Positions 8,639 to 19,282 are shown, numbered from the stretch's first letter. The stretch is DNA of 23,462 nt from Gymnopilus junonius (GCA_015501075.1 JADNYJ010000482.1:1-23462), one strand, 5' to 3'. The notes: generated by a model not told the origin, from the letters alone. Numbers and translations are program-made.

Positions 8639-10522
8639 AGGGTCAGGTCAGCAGATTTGATTTTCACTAACTTTCAAGGATAATGCCTGGAAAGATTATT
8701 CTTTAAAAGGACTGTTTTAGAATTAACGCGTTGACTGCGCTCCCAATCTATTTGCTGCCATATTCAAAAATAAGCTATTGAAAAGGCCTGTCTACATCTC
8801 AATGCAGAATAGATGGCTAATGCTGGAGTTGGACTACGTGGGTGTGGCATCAATATCTTTGCTTTCCGAAATAAAGTAGTGCGCGTTTTGAGAGTGGCTG
8901 CTGCAGCAACGGATGGGGTGGATAAGCCAAGTGCCATACGTGGGGCTGGAGCCCCCATTGCTTTGGAAGCCGTAAACTTTGGCTCATTCACTCCCCTTTT
9001 GGGAGCAGAACCTGTTGTTTTCCTTGCAGTTCTCTTGCGTTGTCTTTCTCGGCTATGCGGAAAGTGGATGGACGATGAGACTGCTGGCATGCTGCCATCA
9101 CACTTGACTTATAGGCACGTGATCGTGTTGCGATTTTTCAAGCTGCATTCATCCAACAACTCAGCCAGGAGAGTCTTGTCCCAATTAGCTTCAACGTTTG
9201 GCCACAACTGATTCAATTGCGCGGTGTTCAGCAACTGCAATGAGCTCACTCCTCAGCCTCTCTCAAACCACCGACAACCAGGTATTTGGTGACCTAGGTC
9301 GCATTGGCGTCTTTGAAAAAGTCATCGCTTCCCATGTGTCAGTAAGTATTGATGATATTATTGTCTATCCCTCTCAGCGCTGATTATGATTTGTAGACTT
9401 CACAAACTGAACTCCCCTTCAATTTATTTGCAGCTCGCACAGCTGCTTTTGAACATTGTCATATATCGATCTTTGCATGTCCAGTCATGCCCCCCCTCCT
9501 GATCACATAAATGGTGTTTTGTCCAGAGATTCCCGTGCACTCATCAATCTTGCCTAAGGAACCAACAGATAGGAGGAGGAAATCAGCTGGAAATGTGCAG
9601 TCTGTGATTGCCCCCTGGCTTTAGACCTGACGCACTTGAATATCAGGCTGAGTCAGAGAGTGAAGGCTAGGCGAGTACCTTGGTTTCATTGCCATCCACT
9701 ACTGCTGATGCTTTTCAAAGCCTTTTGAATTCTGTATAAAGGTTAAGAAGCAAGAGATGAAGAGGTATATTTACCCAAGAATGTGCCAGGAGCAGATGCC
9801 TTCTTTTTCTGCTCCCTTTCCTCACAATCACCACATCTTGTACCTAAGCTGCAGGGACAGCTGCCGTCACCTAATCTCTTATGCTAACAAGTGCAGCCCA
9901 CATTTGCTCTATGAGGCCTATGCGGGTGTGGCATCCCACAATGATGAGGTGCCACTGCAGTCTGCTGTATCTCCTGCAGCCTGCGTTTGCTCTATGAGGC
10001 CTACGCGGGTGTGGCATTCCACAATGATGGGGTGCCACTGCAATTTCCCTTGAATTAGTACATCTGTCAGAATCTGTCTCAGGCAAAATTCCGTAAAGAA
10101 TGAGATTTGACTCTGTTAGCCCATCAATAATCAGTGCCAGCCCCTATCTACCTCCCGAAGCCATCGAAGAGGATTTGCTTTCATTTCCTCTGTAGTTCAC
10201 TTCCTTACCCAAATTGCTATTCTTTGGCAGTGGATAAACCTCTTTTGCTTGTTAGCATCTGTCGTCAACCCTTCCGCAAATATTGTAATCAGTTGTAATC
10301 CCGTAAACGTCAACCTTGCACGAAACAACAATTTCTTGCATTCTATATAATTGCAATTAAATGCAATTAAGCATGAAGATCCTCTCTGGTTGCTGGAAGA
10401 ATGTTTGACTGTATGCATTGCAGAATTTCTAGATATTATTGAATGCCATGTTAATTGCTTCGTACTCTCCATTCAGCCATAAAATCAAGTATAACATTTG
10501 CATTACTGGCATTTGCATCTTT
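8639..10522. repeat. Right arm of the long inverted repeat
   Basis: This is the reverse complement of 1-1880. It keeps the CpG at every CpG site where the arms differ, so it is probably closer to the ancestral sequence. It is four bases longer than the left arm. The last base that can be paired is 10522, opposite window base 1. Whether the homology really ends there is unknown, because the left partner lies outside the window. Confidence 0.95.
8764..9090 (-). CDS. Short arm ORF with histone-H3-tail-like stretch (right, longer copy)
   Basis: The right-arm counterpart runs 108 codons from ATG 9090 and lacks the frame-changing deletion seen in the left arm. It has the same basic segment (RKRTARKTTGSAPKRG) near residues 18-33, then an Ala/Pro-rich stretch and a basic C-terminal half. 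No intron or domain is recognised. It competes with a 132-codon ORF on the plus strand over the same bases (8813-9211), so only one of the two, or neither, is likely to be real. Confidence 0.3.
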   Translation of the reverse strand: MPAVSSSIHFPHSRERQRKRTARKTTGSAPKRGVNEPKFTASKAMGAPAPRMALGLSTPSVAAAATLKTRTTLFRKAKILMPHPRSPTPALAIYSALRCRQAFSIAYF

Positions 10523-10954
10523 CAGCATCCTAATCCCCACCTCCTGTCCTTGGGACCATTGGAGAGAATAAACTCAACCATATTACAAGCAACGCATGCA
10601 ATAAATTATAAATTCCTCCCTTCAAGTCACTTCTGTACTGGGGAAATTTGGCTCTCTTCTGAAGTATCTGAAATGAAAAGGCTATAACCATGCCCGGGAC
10701 TCACCGCCAAAGATGAGGAGCATATTGCGCAATACCCTGGAGGTGTAAGCGAGCGAACCTTAGCTGAGCAGATCTTTGCAAAAAAAATCCTCCTCTTTAG
10801 ACTCATTTCAAAAGGATACCGTCTCTTTTTGACAGCTTCAAAAACATTGCCGGGATCTTGACTATTGTCACAGCTGCATTTTTTCCAAGTCACTACAAAA
10901 TGTACATCAGACAACCATACCAACTTGCAGCCGCGTGCGGAGTGCAAAGCCTGA
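10523..10954. other. Flank of the right arm, no secure gene
   Basis: A 122-codon minus-strand ORF (10995-10627) and a plus-strand frame interrupted by two TGA codons (10690-11092) overlap here. The plus frame runs into the decayed gene downstream, so I favour it slightly, but neither can be called. Confidence 0.4.
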
Positions 10955-12246
10955 TTCTCTCCTCCAGCAGTTTTAAAGGACAAATACAAAACCAAGAACC
11001 ATTGGTTTGCTCCACATAAGTATCAGGGGGTCCAGCAGGCCAAATGCCAAATGTTGGCTAAGAATCCTAAGCTCGGCGACCTACTACCAGAAGTAAGCCT
11101 ATCTTCCATATTAATTTGGATAGAATGTGCTCACCCCTAAATGTAAAGACAAAGGCCATGGCATGCAAACTATGCACCGCCCCCCTGCATTTGATGAATG
11201 GCACCCTGAACTTCTTTGCATCAGGCTTAAGGCCTATCGTTCATTCAATTGGCATTTGGCGGTCATAGTGAATGGTACTTCCGCCTCATTCAGTTTTTTG
11301 TTTAAGGGGTAAGTAGTCAAACCTTTCAACATGCAAAACACTACTTGAACTTGAAGGACCACAATCATCTATCAGAAGGGCCCCCTGCAACTGGTGTTGA
11401 TGTTACAAACTCCCAGCTTCTTACCGCCCATATCACGACAGCACTAAAAAGCAGTGTTTCATGGTCAGTGAGACTGGGGAACCAATGCCTGTCACCAAGG
11501 ATATGTGGAAGTCTTTCCTTCAAGAGGCCGCCGATTGTAACTTGGGGGTGTTGCTATATCAGTCGTGAAGCTGATGGTATTATCGGCAAGGGATACATGG
11601 GTCTCGCTTACATTCGGCGTGATATCGTGGACAGCCGATTCCCTTTTCTTCCATGGATGCATTGGGATGAAAACAAACAAATGTGTTTTCGAGTTTCTTC
11701 GCATTATGCATCTGGTGCCTAAGCCAGGGATGCTCTAATGGAGACCTGCAAGAGGAAGAGTTCAAAGGTTAACTTTAAAAAGCCTGCATCTGGATATTCA
11801 TGTACACCTTTAGATTTAGGCAATGTGAATCTTCATTTTTTCACCTTGTTTCCAACTGATGAAGAAATAGTGCCAATGAAGAGGAACTGGATGATGCCTA
11901 GGATAGACAGCAACTTAAGCAACCACTGGATGAAGCTGCTGTGATGCAGGCTAGAGGGTTACCTTCAGAAAGGGTCGATAATGCCCTTGACGAATATGGA
12001 TGTGCCAGTAGCATCTCTGAAAGTAGCTGATTTAGACAAAATGTAAGCTCAACATAGGGAAACTTTCAGAAAGTGACCCAGAAGCCATTTGAAGAGACAA
12101 AAAAGGTGTTATCGCAGATGCTGACTGTGACATCTTTTTGGAGTCCAGAGACCGCTGCTATCAAAGACCTGGTGCATTCTGCTACAGGTCAACCATCCAG
12201 CGATGTCCCCATGGATGTAGATCCAATGCTTAACCCATCTGCATAG
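10955..12246 (+). pseudogene. Decayed plus-strand multi-exon gene
   Basis: Remnant exons can be read at 10955-11092 (ending KNPKLGDLLPE), 11155-11308 and 11376 onward, with candidate introns 11093-11154 and 11309-11375. The 11309-11375 splice joins LFKG to a frame that continues, across a TGA at 11398-11400, into KKQCFMVSETGEPMPVTKDM. The frame then slips near 11566, where READGIIGKGYMGLAYIRRD follows. The last clear piece is in one frame to TAG 12246 and contains SPETAAIKDLVHS. The frame of the first exon also continues upstream to about 10690 through two TGA codons, so the gene may start earlier. The segment between 11720 and 12090 is badly broken. I do not recognise the family; the pieces look like former coding sequence rather than chance ORFs. 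Confidence 0.5.
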
Positions 12247-13256
12247 GCATTAACCATTGATGCAGTAATCTTTTGCAATTGGTAGCAATGCACTTTAGAA
12301 ACTAAAGCAAGGAACCAGCTCACAGTGTACACACAGAAGGACAAGGAGGTGAATGCACTGAAGAATTTTTGGTGAGGTCTGTGAAACCTCTTACAAAATG
12401 GCAACTTCCAGCCAAGAAATATATGAGGTCCTTCAACTTGAAGGCGAGCAGGGCATACTACAACAGGCCACTGCAGTAGGCCGTTCTGCCTTGGACCTGG
12501 GGAGCTGGTGCTCGGAGATGCGTCGAGCAGGCCGTGCAGATAGCGTTGCATGTAGTGGCAAGAGGCAAGCAATGGAATGATATTCTGAATGCGGGATGCA
12601 CAGAACATGCACAGCCGCTGATGGCATGTAATCTAATCTAATCCAATGGCCAGATGGCACTGCCACACTGCGAGGTACCCTAACTGGAAATGCCGCAAAC
12701 ACTCGATCTGCCACACAAACAGGAGCTCTATCCATTTATTTGGGAACAAGAAATTCAATTCGGTGAACTATGTAGGTGGATGCGAGGAGAAGAAAGGACT
12801 GCCGGATTTGATTGTGTCAAATTTCACTTACGAGTCATGGTATTATCTTAGAGCATATCACAGGTGTGAGATTGAGTACTGGGCAATCAGTTCGTACCCC
12901 CAGTCGGGACATTTGGTGAAATTTTCACAGTTGCACCTTTTCTAGATCAGACAGTTGTCGAAGAGTATCGAAAAAAGAAATGATGATTAGCTCAGAGAGG
13001 GGTAGGTGATTACATTATGGGGCGGGTCCTGCAGAAAGCAAAAGGCATAATGAAAGAAAAAGCGTAACCTATGTTGAAAAGGAGGTTGTGATGGTCTGAA
13101 TAGTGGAGGCAGCGGGCGAGGATGTGGACTAGCTCAGCCAGGTGAATGGGAAGCGTTAGGTCACATCATGCATCCAGTCATGCAGGAAGGTGACCTAGTG
13201 GCTCGGTGACTGGTCGCCTTTCAACCAACTCTTCAGCCATTCAGCATAATTGGTCA
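12247..13256. other. About 1 kb without a supported gene
   Basis: Short ORFs occur on both strands, for example 12646-12945 plus (99 codons, with YESWYYLRAYHRCEIEYW) and 12608-12189 minus. None has splice context or recognisable motifs. Part of it may be 3' debris of the decayed gene that ends at 12246. Confidence 0.4.
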
Positions 13257-16200
13257 TCATTCACCGTAATCGACTCTCCTCACAGGTGGCACTGCTTTGG
13301 CCCTCTTGGGTTGAGTAGAGGGACCAGGGGTAGGATGTGACACCCCAGAAGCCTGTTGCCCAGAATGTTTGGGTTTAGTATAAGCAAGGCCGCGACTAGA
13401 GGGAGGGGCAGCATTGGTATTGCCATAGAAAACCTTGGTGGCAGAGGTAAGAGAAGAGGCCTGAACAGGAGAGGGGTTTGCATAAATTATCTTCTTGTGC
13501 TGACCAGATCCAAGATCTCCTCGGTGATGGAGTTGCCGAGAGGAAGTGGCAACGTTAGGAGCAAAGGCGGTCCTGCGAAGAGGAGGCATGGTGTACATGA
13601 CTTTTTTATCCTCTTTCCTCTGCTTGGACTCATGGGGTTGTGAATCATGTTGGACAGCTGTGCGAGTCGGTGCTTCGCGAGGTGCAGCAGTTGTGCGAGA
13701 TGGTGCAGAGGGTAGAAGAGCTGGCATGGGAGAGATGGTGCAAGCAGCATACATCTTTTCTGTTGGGCTAGCCTGATGTGCCTCAGAGGATGGCATATGA
13801 GCTTCTTCTCCTTCGACGCAAGCAGCTCGGGCATGGCTACCAGCAGCTCTGGTGATAAACATTTCAGCTTCATGAGCAGTGAGGAGGACCTTGCCCTTGT
13901 CGGAAACAATTATGGGAATGCCATAGTATTCTTCACTCCCTTTAACAACCACCTTCTCTTCTACAAGTTTTACAGTGAGAAAAGAGAGGGAGACAAATGC
14001 ACAAAGCGGATGACGTACCATCGCTCCAGGGAACAAACCTGGGGCATTTCTCAGAGCATCCTCCAGTTACGGGATGAAAATCTTCTGCCACCAGACATCT
14101 CCCCATGTCTTGCCATTGTCTTGGAAGAATCTTCTCAGGGGCAAACCCATCCTGGCCTGGAAATTTATCGAAACACCAGTTCTCAAGCTGGAATTTGCCA
14201 GTAAGAGCATTGGAAGGGAGTTTAGACCAATCGACCGTTACGTGCGTGGGTTCAACTCTACCTGCAGAATCCATCAGTGAAGATACATTGAAGAAAGAAG
14301 AAATAAAAGAAAGTGTGACTTACTATAAGACAGCCCTAGATAAGACCTTGCCCTCTTCCGAGCATCGCTCTTTTCGAATGTCACAACATGGGGAGGTTGA
14401 CCTTCAGATGCAGCTGCACAAGGGCGGGCTTCATTTGGGAGTAAATGCTCTCTCGCCTGGCCCATCCCTTCCATCCCTTTCAGTTTCTCCTTCCTTGCTT
14501 CCATCGGTTTCTCCTTCGCAATGATTTCTGCTGGTTCAGTCAAGCTGCTAGCTGCAAGTGCTTTTCGCATTCCTTCTTGGGCGACAACAGCTCTGTGAAG
14601 CGAATTAAAAGGAATACTTATGGAGAAAAATGAAATGAATGGTACTAACTGAAGAAAATCTCCAGTTGTGATCATAATCTTATTCGTCTCTATGTCGAAC
14701 ATTTTGATCGCCTGCAACACCACATCGGAGGAGACAAAAGTGGTGCCTCCAGAAGTACGACTGGCCTTGTCATGTCCAATATAGTTGACTCCCCCAAACG
14801 ACTGCAATTCAGGGTCAGCTCGAGATATCATTTGCGCCTAAATTTAAATAATTTAAGTAAGAGCACAGCTAAAGAAGAAATATAGAGCACCCACTGTTTT
14901 CTGCAGCACTTTGGCAGCCGCACTAATTCGTTTTGCGGGTGAGACAGCTCTGAGCTCTGTGCCTTGACCATTCATTAACGCTTCCATAATGACCTCATCA
15001 CACTCCCCCTTGAATTTGGCCTTGTCATTCTTAGCCAAAAACTTGACTTTCAAGTCATAATCCAATGTTGACCTTGCCCTGAATTCTGCTGTAAACAAAA
15101 AAAGGCAATTAGAAAAAGCAGAAAACAAAAAAGTAGAGAAATACCCACCAACTGTTTCCCCTTCTACTTTAGGCTGCTTAATCTTGTAAACACGCTGGTG
15201 CGCATTCCACGATGATCCATCCCTTGTCTCTATGGTTCTCGGATGGTAACCAATTGCAGAGTACGCCAGCTTCGCTGACACACCGTGTGTTGTCATGATA
15301 TCAGAGACCATCTTGTCGAATGCTTCCCCGACTGCAACTGAATCTCGAATGAATGCTTTTGTGGGTTGACCACCCTTCTTCCAAGCCTCAGGGATGACAA
15401 TGTCATCGACAACTTCTGCAGCCACAGCCCCTTCATCTCGGGCTTCAACTTCCTCCTGCTCCATTTCTTCAACAACATTAGCATCCGTTCTGACCTGGTG
15501 TGGTTCACTGCCGTCCTCAACGATTGGATCATCGTGCTCTGATTCTCATCCAGACCGGTCTGCATCCTCAATTGGATCAGACGAATCTCTGCGATTGTAG
15601 CCTCTTGCGCGAGCATCTACCTGGCGAGCTTGCTTTTCGCTCTCAGGAACGAAATCTTGATCCTGATCATCATCAGGCACAATGTTTTCTTCCTCGCTAT
15701 CGCTCACCATGTAACGTCCCTTGAACTTGATGCTGCGATCATTGGTAATCACCTTAGCCTTAGGCTCAGCAGCCTGGCTACGTGAATGTCCAGATTTCGT
15801 GACGTTGGCCTTGGATGGCTGGGCTTGATAAGGGGCCGGCAGGACCAACACATATGCCTGATTCTGGCAGTGAGAAAAACTGGCTTGAAACTCAGGTGAC
15901 CCGACTTCTAAGTAAGTCTCTGGAGATTCCGCATGAGGGCGAGGGCACTGTGCAGGTGGGGGAGGGCTGAGGTGAAGGAAGGAGAGGTCTGAAGCTGCTT
16001 GGCCTGCTCGATCATCTTCAGAAGGCATCCGCTCTTGAATTTCTTGAAGGTGTTGACGGGCAATGTCGTCAAGGTCAAATTGCGCCACTAAGCCTTCTGG
16101 TACAATATGTCCATCGGGAATCAGGTAGAACTGGTCATCCTTCCCAGGAAAGGAGACAGATGCAATCTCCTCGACAGGCCCCGGAGTGCCAATTTCCGGT

Positions 16201-16513
16201 GCCTCGTATGATGAATAGGCAGCATCGAGAAAGCGGTAGACGAAAAAATCCTTGTGGCTGCTCTGTTCTGCAACTTTGTAAGGTCGAGGTCGAGGACTTG
16301 GTGGGGATGAGGGAACCCGTACGGCACCTTTCCTTGGATTATGATGCTGCTCCTGAGACCTTGGGTGCTGTAAGACTATGCTAGCTCGCAAAGGGTAAAA
16401 AAGTGACTTACAAATCCACAGTAGAGTTGGCTTCATTGGCTTCAGGCGACGGACTAGAGTGCAAGGCATTAGCAAAGTCATTCAAAGAGCACCTCGTACG
16501 ACCCGTGAAATTA
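13257..16513 (-). pseudogene. Seven-exon gene for a large acidic/low-complexity protein with one internal TGA
   Basis: Exons from the splice sites: first exon about 16513-16412 (uncertain), 16367-15149, 15088-14895, 14837-14650, 14592-14324, 14261-14019, 13960-13257. The introns (44-62 nt) have GTAAGT, GTGGGT, GTTAGT or GTACGT donors. Phases agree at every junction from exon 2 on. The first 44-nt intron does not give a matching frame, so the start is unresolved. The product has a Pro/Ser-rich N-terminus, then an acidic stretch. A globular part follows with SSWNAHQRVYKIKQPK and then VDWSKLPSNALTGKFQLENW. The tail is basic and Pro/Ser-rich with a recurring K-x-Y-x-x-P pattern. An in-frame TGA at 15548-15546 interrupts the acidic stretch, and the same frame continues as ESEHDDPIVEDGSEPH. 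Spacing of Trp residues in the globular parts recalls uncharacterised Agaricomycete proteins. Function is unknown. Confidence 0.75.
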
Positions 16514-17865
16514 TAGGTTCAGGGTAGAACCAATTTCAAGGGGGACGGAAGTCAACCCATGGAGGTGTGTAAGGCTAAAAATTTGAATAAATCCATGCCT
16601 ACCAATTACGATCCTTTTGACGCTTCTTGGAGTCACGAAGGGTACTGTCTGACTGATGATGAGGTATTCAACATTTGCTGGGTATAAGGATGGGATAAGA
16701 TATGCTTACGTTCTTGCGCTTCCTGTGCATGGTAAAAGAATTGAAGGAAAGTGGAAGAGGGAGCCTCTTGATGCTTTTATAGCAATGGTTCCCTTCAAAA
16801 ATGGACCCATACGGTATTTGGCAGCTACAGAAACCCTGGCCGTCTAATTAATTTGCCACCTGTCGGGTCTGCGTGCACCGTCCCTACGGTGCGGCTGGCT
16901 CCCAATCAGTTTGCTTTTCCTGTCACTTCATCTGTGAAATTTTTATTGTGATATCCCTGAGAGCTTGTCCCTCCAACATCCGCATTGCTTTTCCCGATGG
17001 TGTCATCCTGAAGCGACCATTCGCTAAATGGTATTTTGAGTCAGGTTCATTGAGCAAGTACTTCGGGAGTAAATAAAGCCTAGTCAACCCGCAAGGACGC
17101 TCGGCACATCACTGTTCAGGTAATGGGTGCCGAACAGTTGAATGAGCCAAAATTTGGCCAGGCAGATATTGATAATAATTGCTGAAAGTCGTCCACATGT
17201 CTACATAACATAGTCAGATGGCCATATGCCCCACCTCCTTCAAGAGTGCAATTAGCCATCTATGAAAGCAGCTTTGGGTGCTCTTCGTAACGGGGTATTT
17301 CAAGGCAGACAGTTGCTGCATAAAACCTTTCAACCAAAAGCAAAGCAGACCGAGAATGCATAAATAATGGCATTCATCATGAGGCGCATTCTTCGAAGGA
17401 TGGATCTACTAGAGCAGCTGCAAAGAACTCAGATTGCCCCAGGTCGCCGGAGTATGGATATGAATGCGCTTGGCAATAAGCAAGCAAGCGAGAGTTTCTT
17501 TTTTTGATGTAAAGTACCGAAATGACGCAAGTCTGAAGATTACATAAACTTTCCTCAATGCTAAAATGCATTTCATTATTCATTTACCTTCCGTACGGCG
17601 ATTAATGAAAGCCGCATCTTGCATATTCTCCATTTCCATCCTCTCACTTATTCCCATGGCATCAGACAAACCCGCCTTAGGAGCGCCTTTTGGAAGCCGG
17701 AGGAGGATCATTCACGGCAGCGAGGGATGAAATGTCATTAGTGGGTTCCTGATTCCTGGGACTTGGCTCTCTTACTTGCTAATAAAATGCTGGCCACCTA
17801 GTTCAGTTTCCAACTGGGCCCCTTCACTTTGTCGACCCGCATTCTCCAATTTTCCTCTCCTTCAA
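16514..17865. other. About 1.35 kb, mostly without a supported gene
   Basis: It holds two short overlapping plus-strand ORFs (16559-16687 and 16656-16847) and a perfect 7-bp hairpin at 16876-16893. A longer partial inverted repeat, with ACTGTTC paired to GAACAGT, lies near 17110-17138. Another short ORF at 16873-17076 ends PFAKWYFESGSLSKYFGSK. I see no splice pattern joining these pieces. Confidence 0.45.
16656..16847 (+). CDS. Possible short protein or exon, 63 codons
   Basis: It starts with ATG ATG at 16656 and ends at TAA 16847. The product contains YSTFAGYKDGIRYAYVLALP and a basic middle, KRIEGKWKREP. A different plus-strand frame (16559-16687) overlaps its start and contains DPFDASWSHEGYCLTDDE, so the two may be pieces of one broken reading frame. 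No family is recognised. Confidence 0.25.
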   Translation: MMRYSTFAGYKDGIRYAYVLALPVHGKRIEGKWKREPLDAFIAMVPFKNGPIRYLAATETLAV

Positions 17866-18715
17866 ATGCAATCACCTGCACCTCCCTCAAGCCCTTATGA
17901 TGCCTACGTTGATTTCCAACGCTCAAGCAGCGAACTTGTCATATATGCCCCCTCCGTGGGTCAAATTGTCACCATTGCATGGTTTGTATTTGCTTACCCA
18001 CTACTTTGCAGTTTTTGACTTTCTTCCAGGCCGCTTAACAGCAGCAGTGACCCCATTACTCCCACAGGGATTAGGCACTGGCTCCGCATTCGAGGCCTTC
18101 ATTGGCCATGTTTTTGTGCATCAACAGTCGACACATCTGTATCATCGCGCATCGTCGTGTACGCCTCTACCGGCTATGTGTATGCTCTTTGCCATAAACA
18201 GCAATTTGGCTGCGGTTTTGAAAGTCGGTGTTTTTTTCTCTTTTTTTTTCTGGGGCTTATTGCCGTTTTGCAGTCAACTTGACCAGGATATTGGCTTCAT
18301 CCATCCTCCGTTCGGCTTATGGGCATCTACCGACTATCAGTAAGGCCTTTTATGCCTGTATTCACATTTCGCACTGATCTTTATTTTAGGATCCGAAAAT
18401 GCGCCATTCATGGCCGACTCGCTCGCCAACTTCTTCTTGAGGGCCCCCAATGTTACTGCGCCCTATTTTGAAGGTTACTGCGGTGAACATTGCATTGATT
18501 ACCCTGACGTCCACCAGCTTTCAGGGGACTCACTCTGCATATTTCCCTTCAAAAGGGCAGTGTCACATAAGCCATCTGCGGCTAAGACAACAGTCATTCG
18601 ACGGAAGCGCACCACTTTCCTTGAGACTCGCCTCGAGTCGGTTGAAGATTTGAACAGCGCATCGGCGGCAGCGACCTCAGCTCAGGCCATGAGCGGCAGT
18701 GCTGTTGCAGCTTAA
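17866..18715 (+). CDS. Four-exon gene for an uncharacterised 233-residue protein, intact
   Basis: Exons are 17866-17981, 18030-18223, 18274-18339 and 18390-18715; the summed length is 702 nt, which is 234 codons including TAA. Introns are 48-50 nt. The second donor is GTCGGT at 18224; a GTTTTG donor at 18215 would also keep frame and drop three residues. ATG 17866 is the first in-frame ATG. The product starts MQSPAPPSSPYDAYVDFQRS and contains HWLRIRGLHWPCFCAS and a Cys/His-containing segment, GYCGEHCIDYPDVHQ. It then becomes basic (RRKRTTFLETR) and ends in an Ala/Ser-rich tail. I see no signal peptide or membrane segment and do not recognise the family. It is one of only two multi-exon genes here with no frame break or internal stop. 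Confidence 0.72.
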
Positions 18716-18963
18716 TGAGTGGATTCTCGCATCAAGTCTCAATGTCAGGTTGCCATCCACTTCTTCCAGCAGGTTATGGGTCCTGCAGGATTGAGCTGGC
18801 ATTGGCAATGTAAATTGCTTCTAATATTTTTAGGTTTGGTCCAAGCTGCCTTCTTCTGTCAGTGATTGCTTGGCCTTCTTATATGGTACATTTTTGTGCT
18901 CCATAAAAATATGACAATGGAAGAAGCAGCGACATGTAGTGCACATTTCAACAGGTTTTAGCC

Positions 18964-19146
18964 CTATTTCTCATCGACATCAACCAAGATGCCATCTTCC
19001 CGAAGAGAGGCTTGATGAGGGCCGAGGCCAACGTCATCCTGATAGAGAGATGGATCTGAAGGGTGACCTGGTCGCAGCACTTTTGTCACAGCATTCTGGT
19101 AATGGCCAGGGTTAAGTTGGGCAACTCTTCCTACATTTTCATCCAT
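18964..19146 (-). CDS. Possible small minus-strand ORF or terminal exon, 60 residues
   Basis: It runs from ATG 19146 to TAG 18964. The product begins MDENVGRVAQLNPGHYQNAV and ends LREDGILVDVDEK. The composition looks protein-like, and a TATA-like element lies upstream on the same strand. A second ATG-led frame from 19237 overlaps it but closes near 19143, and I could not find a splice that joins the two cleanly. Confidence 0.3.
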   Translation of the reverse strand: MDENVGRVAQLNPGHYQNAVTKVLRPGHPSDPSLYQDDVGLGPHQASLREDGILVDVDEK

Positions 19147-19260
19147 CCTTCTGGCTACCTGAAATTTTATCAATAGTCATAAACTCCGCTGGTGGGTTTG
19201 CTGTGCTTTGATTGACACTTTTTCTCGCACCATCCATTTGCCATACTTTTGTTTCTCGAC

Positions 19261-19282
19261 TCGACTCGACTCTATTTATAGG
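19261..19282 (-). promoter_or_regulatory. TATA-like element with GTCGA pentamer repeats
   Basis: On the minus strand the bases read CCTATAAATAGAGTCGAGTC, with further GTCGA copies running to about 19256. TATAAATAG matches a strong eukaryotic TATA box. The first downstream ATG (19244) is only about 30 bases away, which would leave almost no 5' leader, so the true start may be further on (19237 or 19146). Confidence 0.35.

Larger units (their letters stand above)
1..10522. mobile_element. Candidate 10.5 kb long-inverted-repeat element
   Basis: Two nearly identical inverted arms of about 1.88 kb flank about 6.76 kb of unique sequence with two minus-strand genes. Long terminal inverted repeats around a few genes are the layout of several large DNA transposons and of fold-back elements. 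I see no transposase, recombinase, reverse transcriptase or helicase motif inside, so this would be a non-autonomous or cargo-type element. The alternative is a plain inverted duplication, or an assembly hairpin. The one-sided CpG differences between the arms argue against a trivial assembly mirror. Element status is inference; the arms themselves are directly visible. Confidence 0.45.

Noticed and set aside
8813..9211. 132-codon plus-strand ORF in the right arm
   Set aside because: It overlaps the H3-like ORF on the other strand and has no domain or splice context. In the left arm its start is lost to a one-base deletion. I kept it only as the competing reading.
1..10522. The inverted arms as a pure assembly mirror artefact
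   Set aside because: A mirrored artefact should give identical arms. The arms differ at about ten sites with a consistent CpG pattern, so two real copies are more likely, although long reads are needed to be sure.
12646..12945. 99-codon plus-strand ORF with several Tyr/Trp residues
   Set aside because: No intron signals, neighbours or motif support it, and it lies in a stretch of short overlapping ORFs.
16876..16893. GCACCGT-CCCT-ACGGTGC hairpin as a terminator or element end
   Set aside because: It has a 7-bp stem only, with no T-run or repeat partner nearby. Intrinsic terminators of this kind are not expected in a fungal nuclear genome.
18215..18273. GTTTTG donor for the second intron of the intact four-exon gene
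   Set aside because: It keeps frame, but GTCGGT nine bases downstream fits the donor consensus better and gives a more typical intron length.
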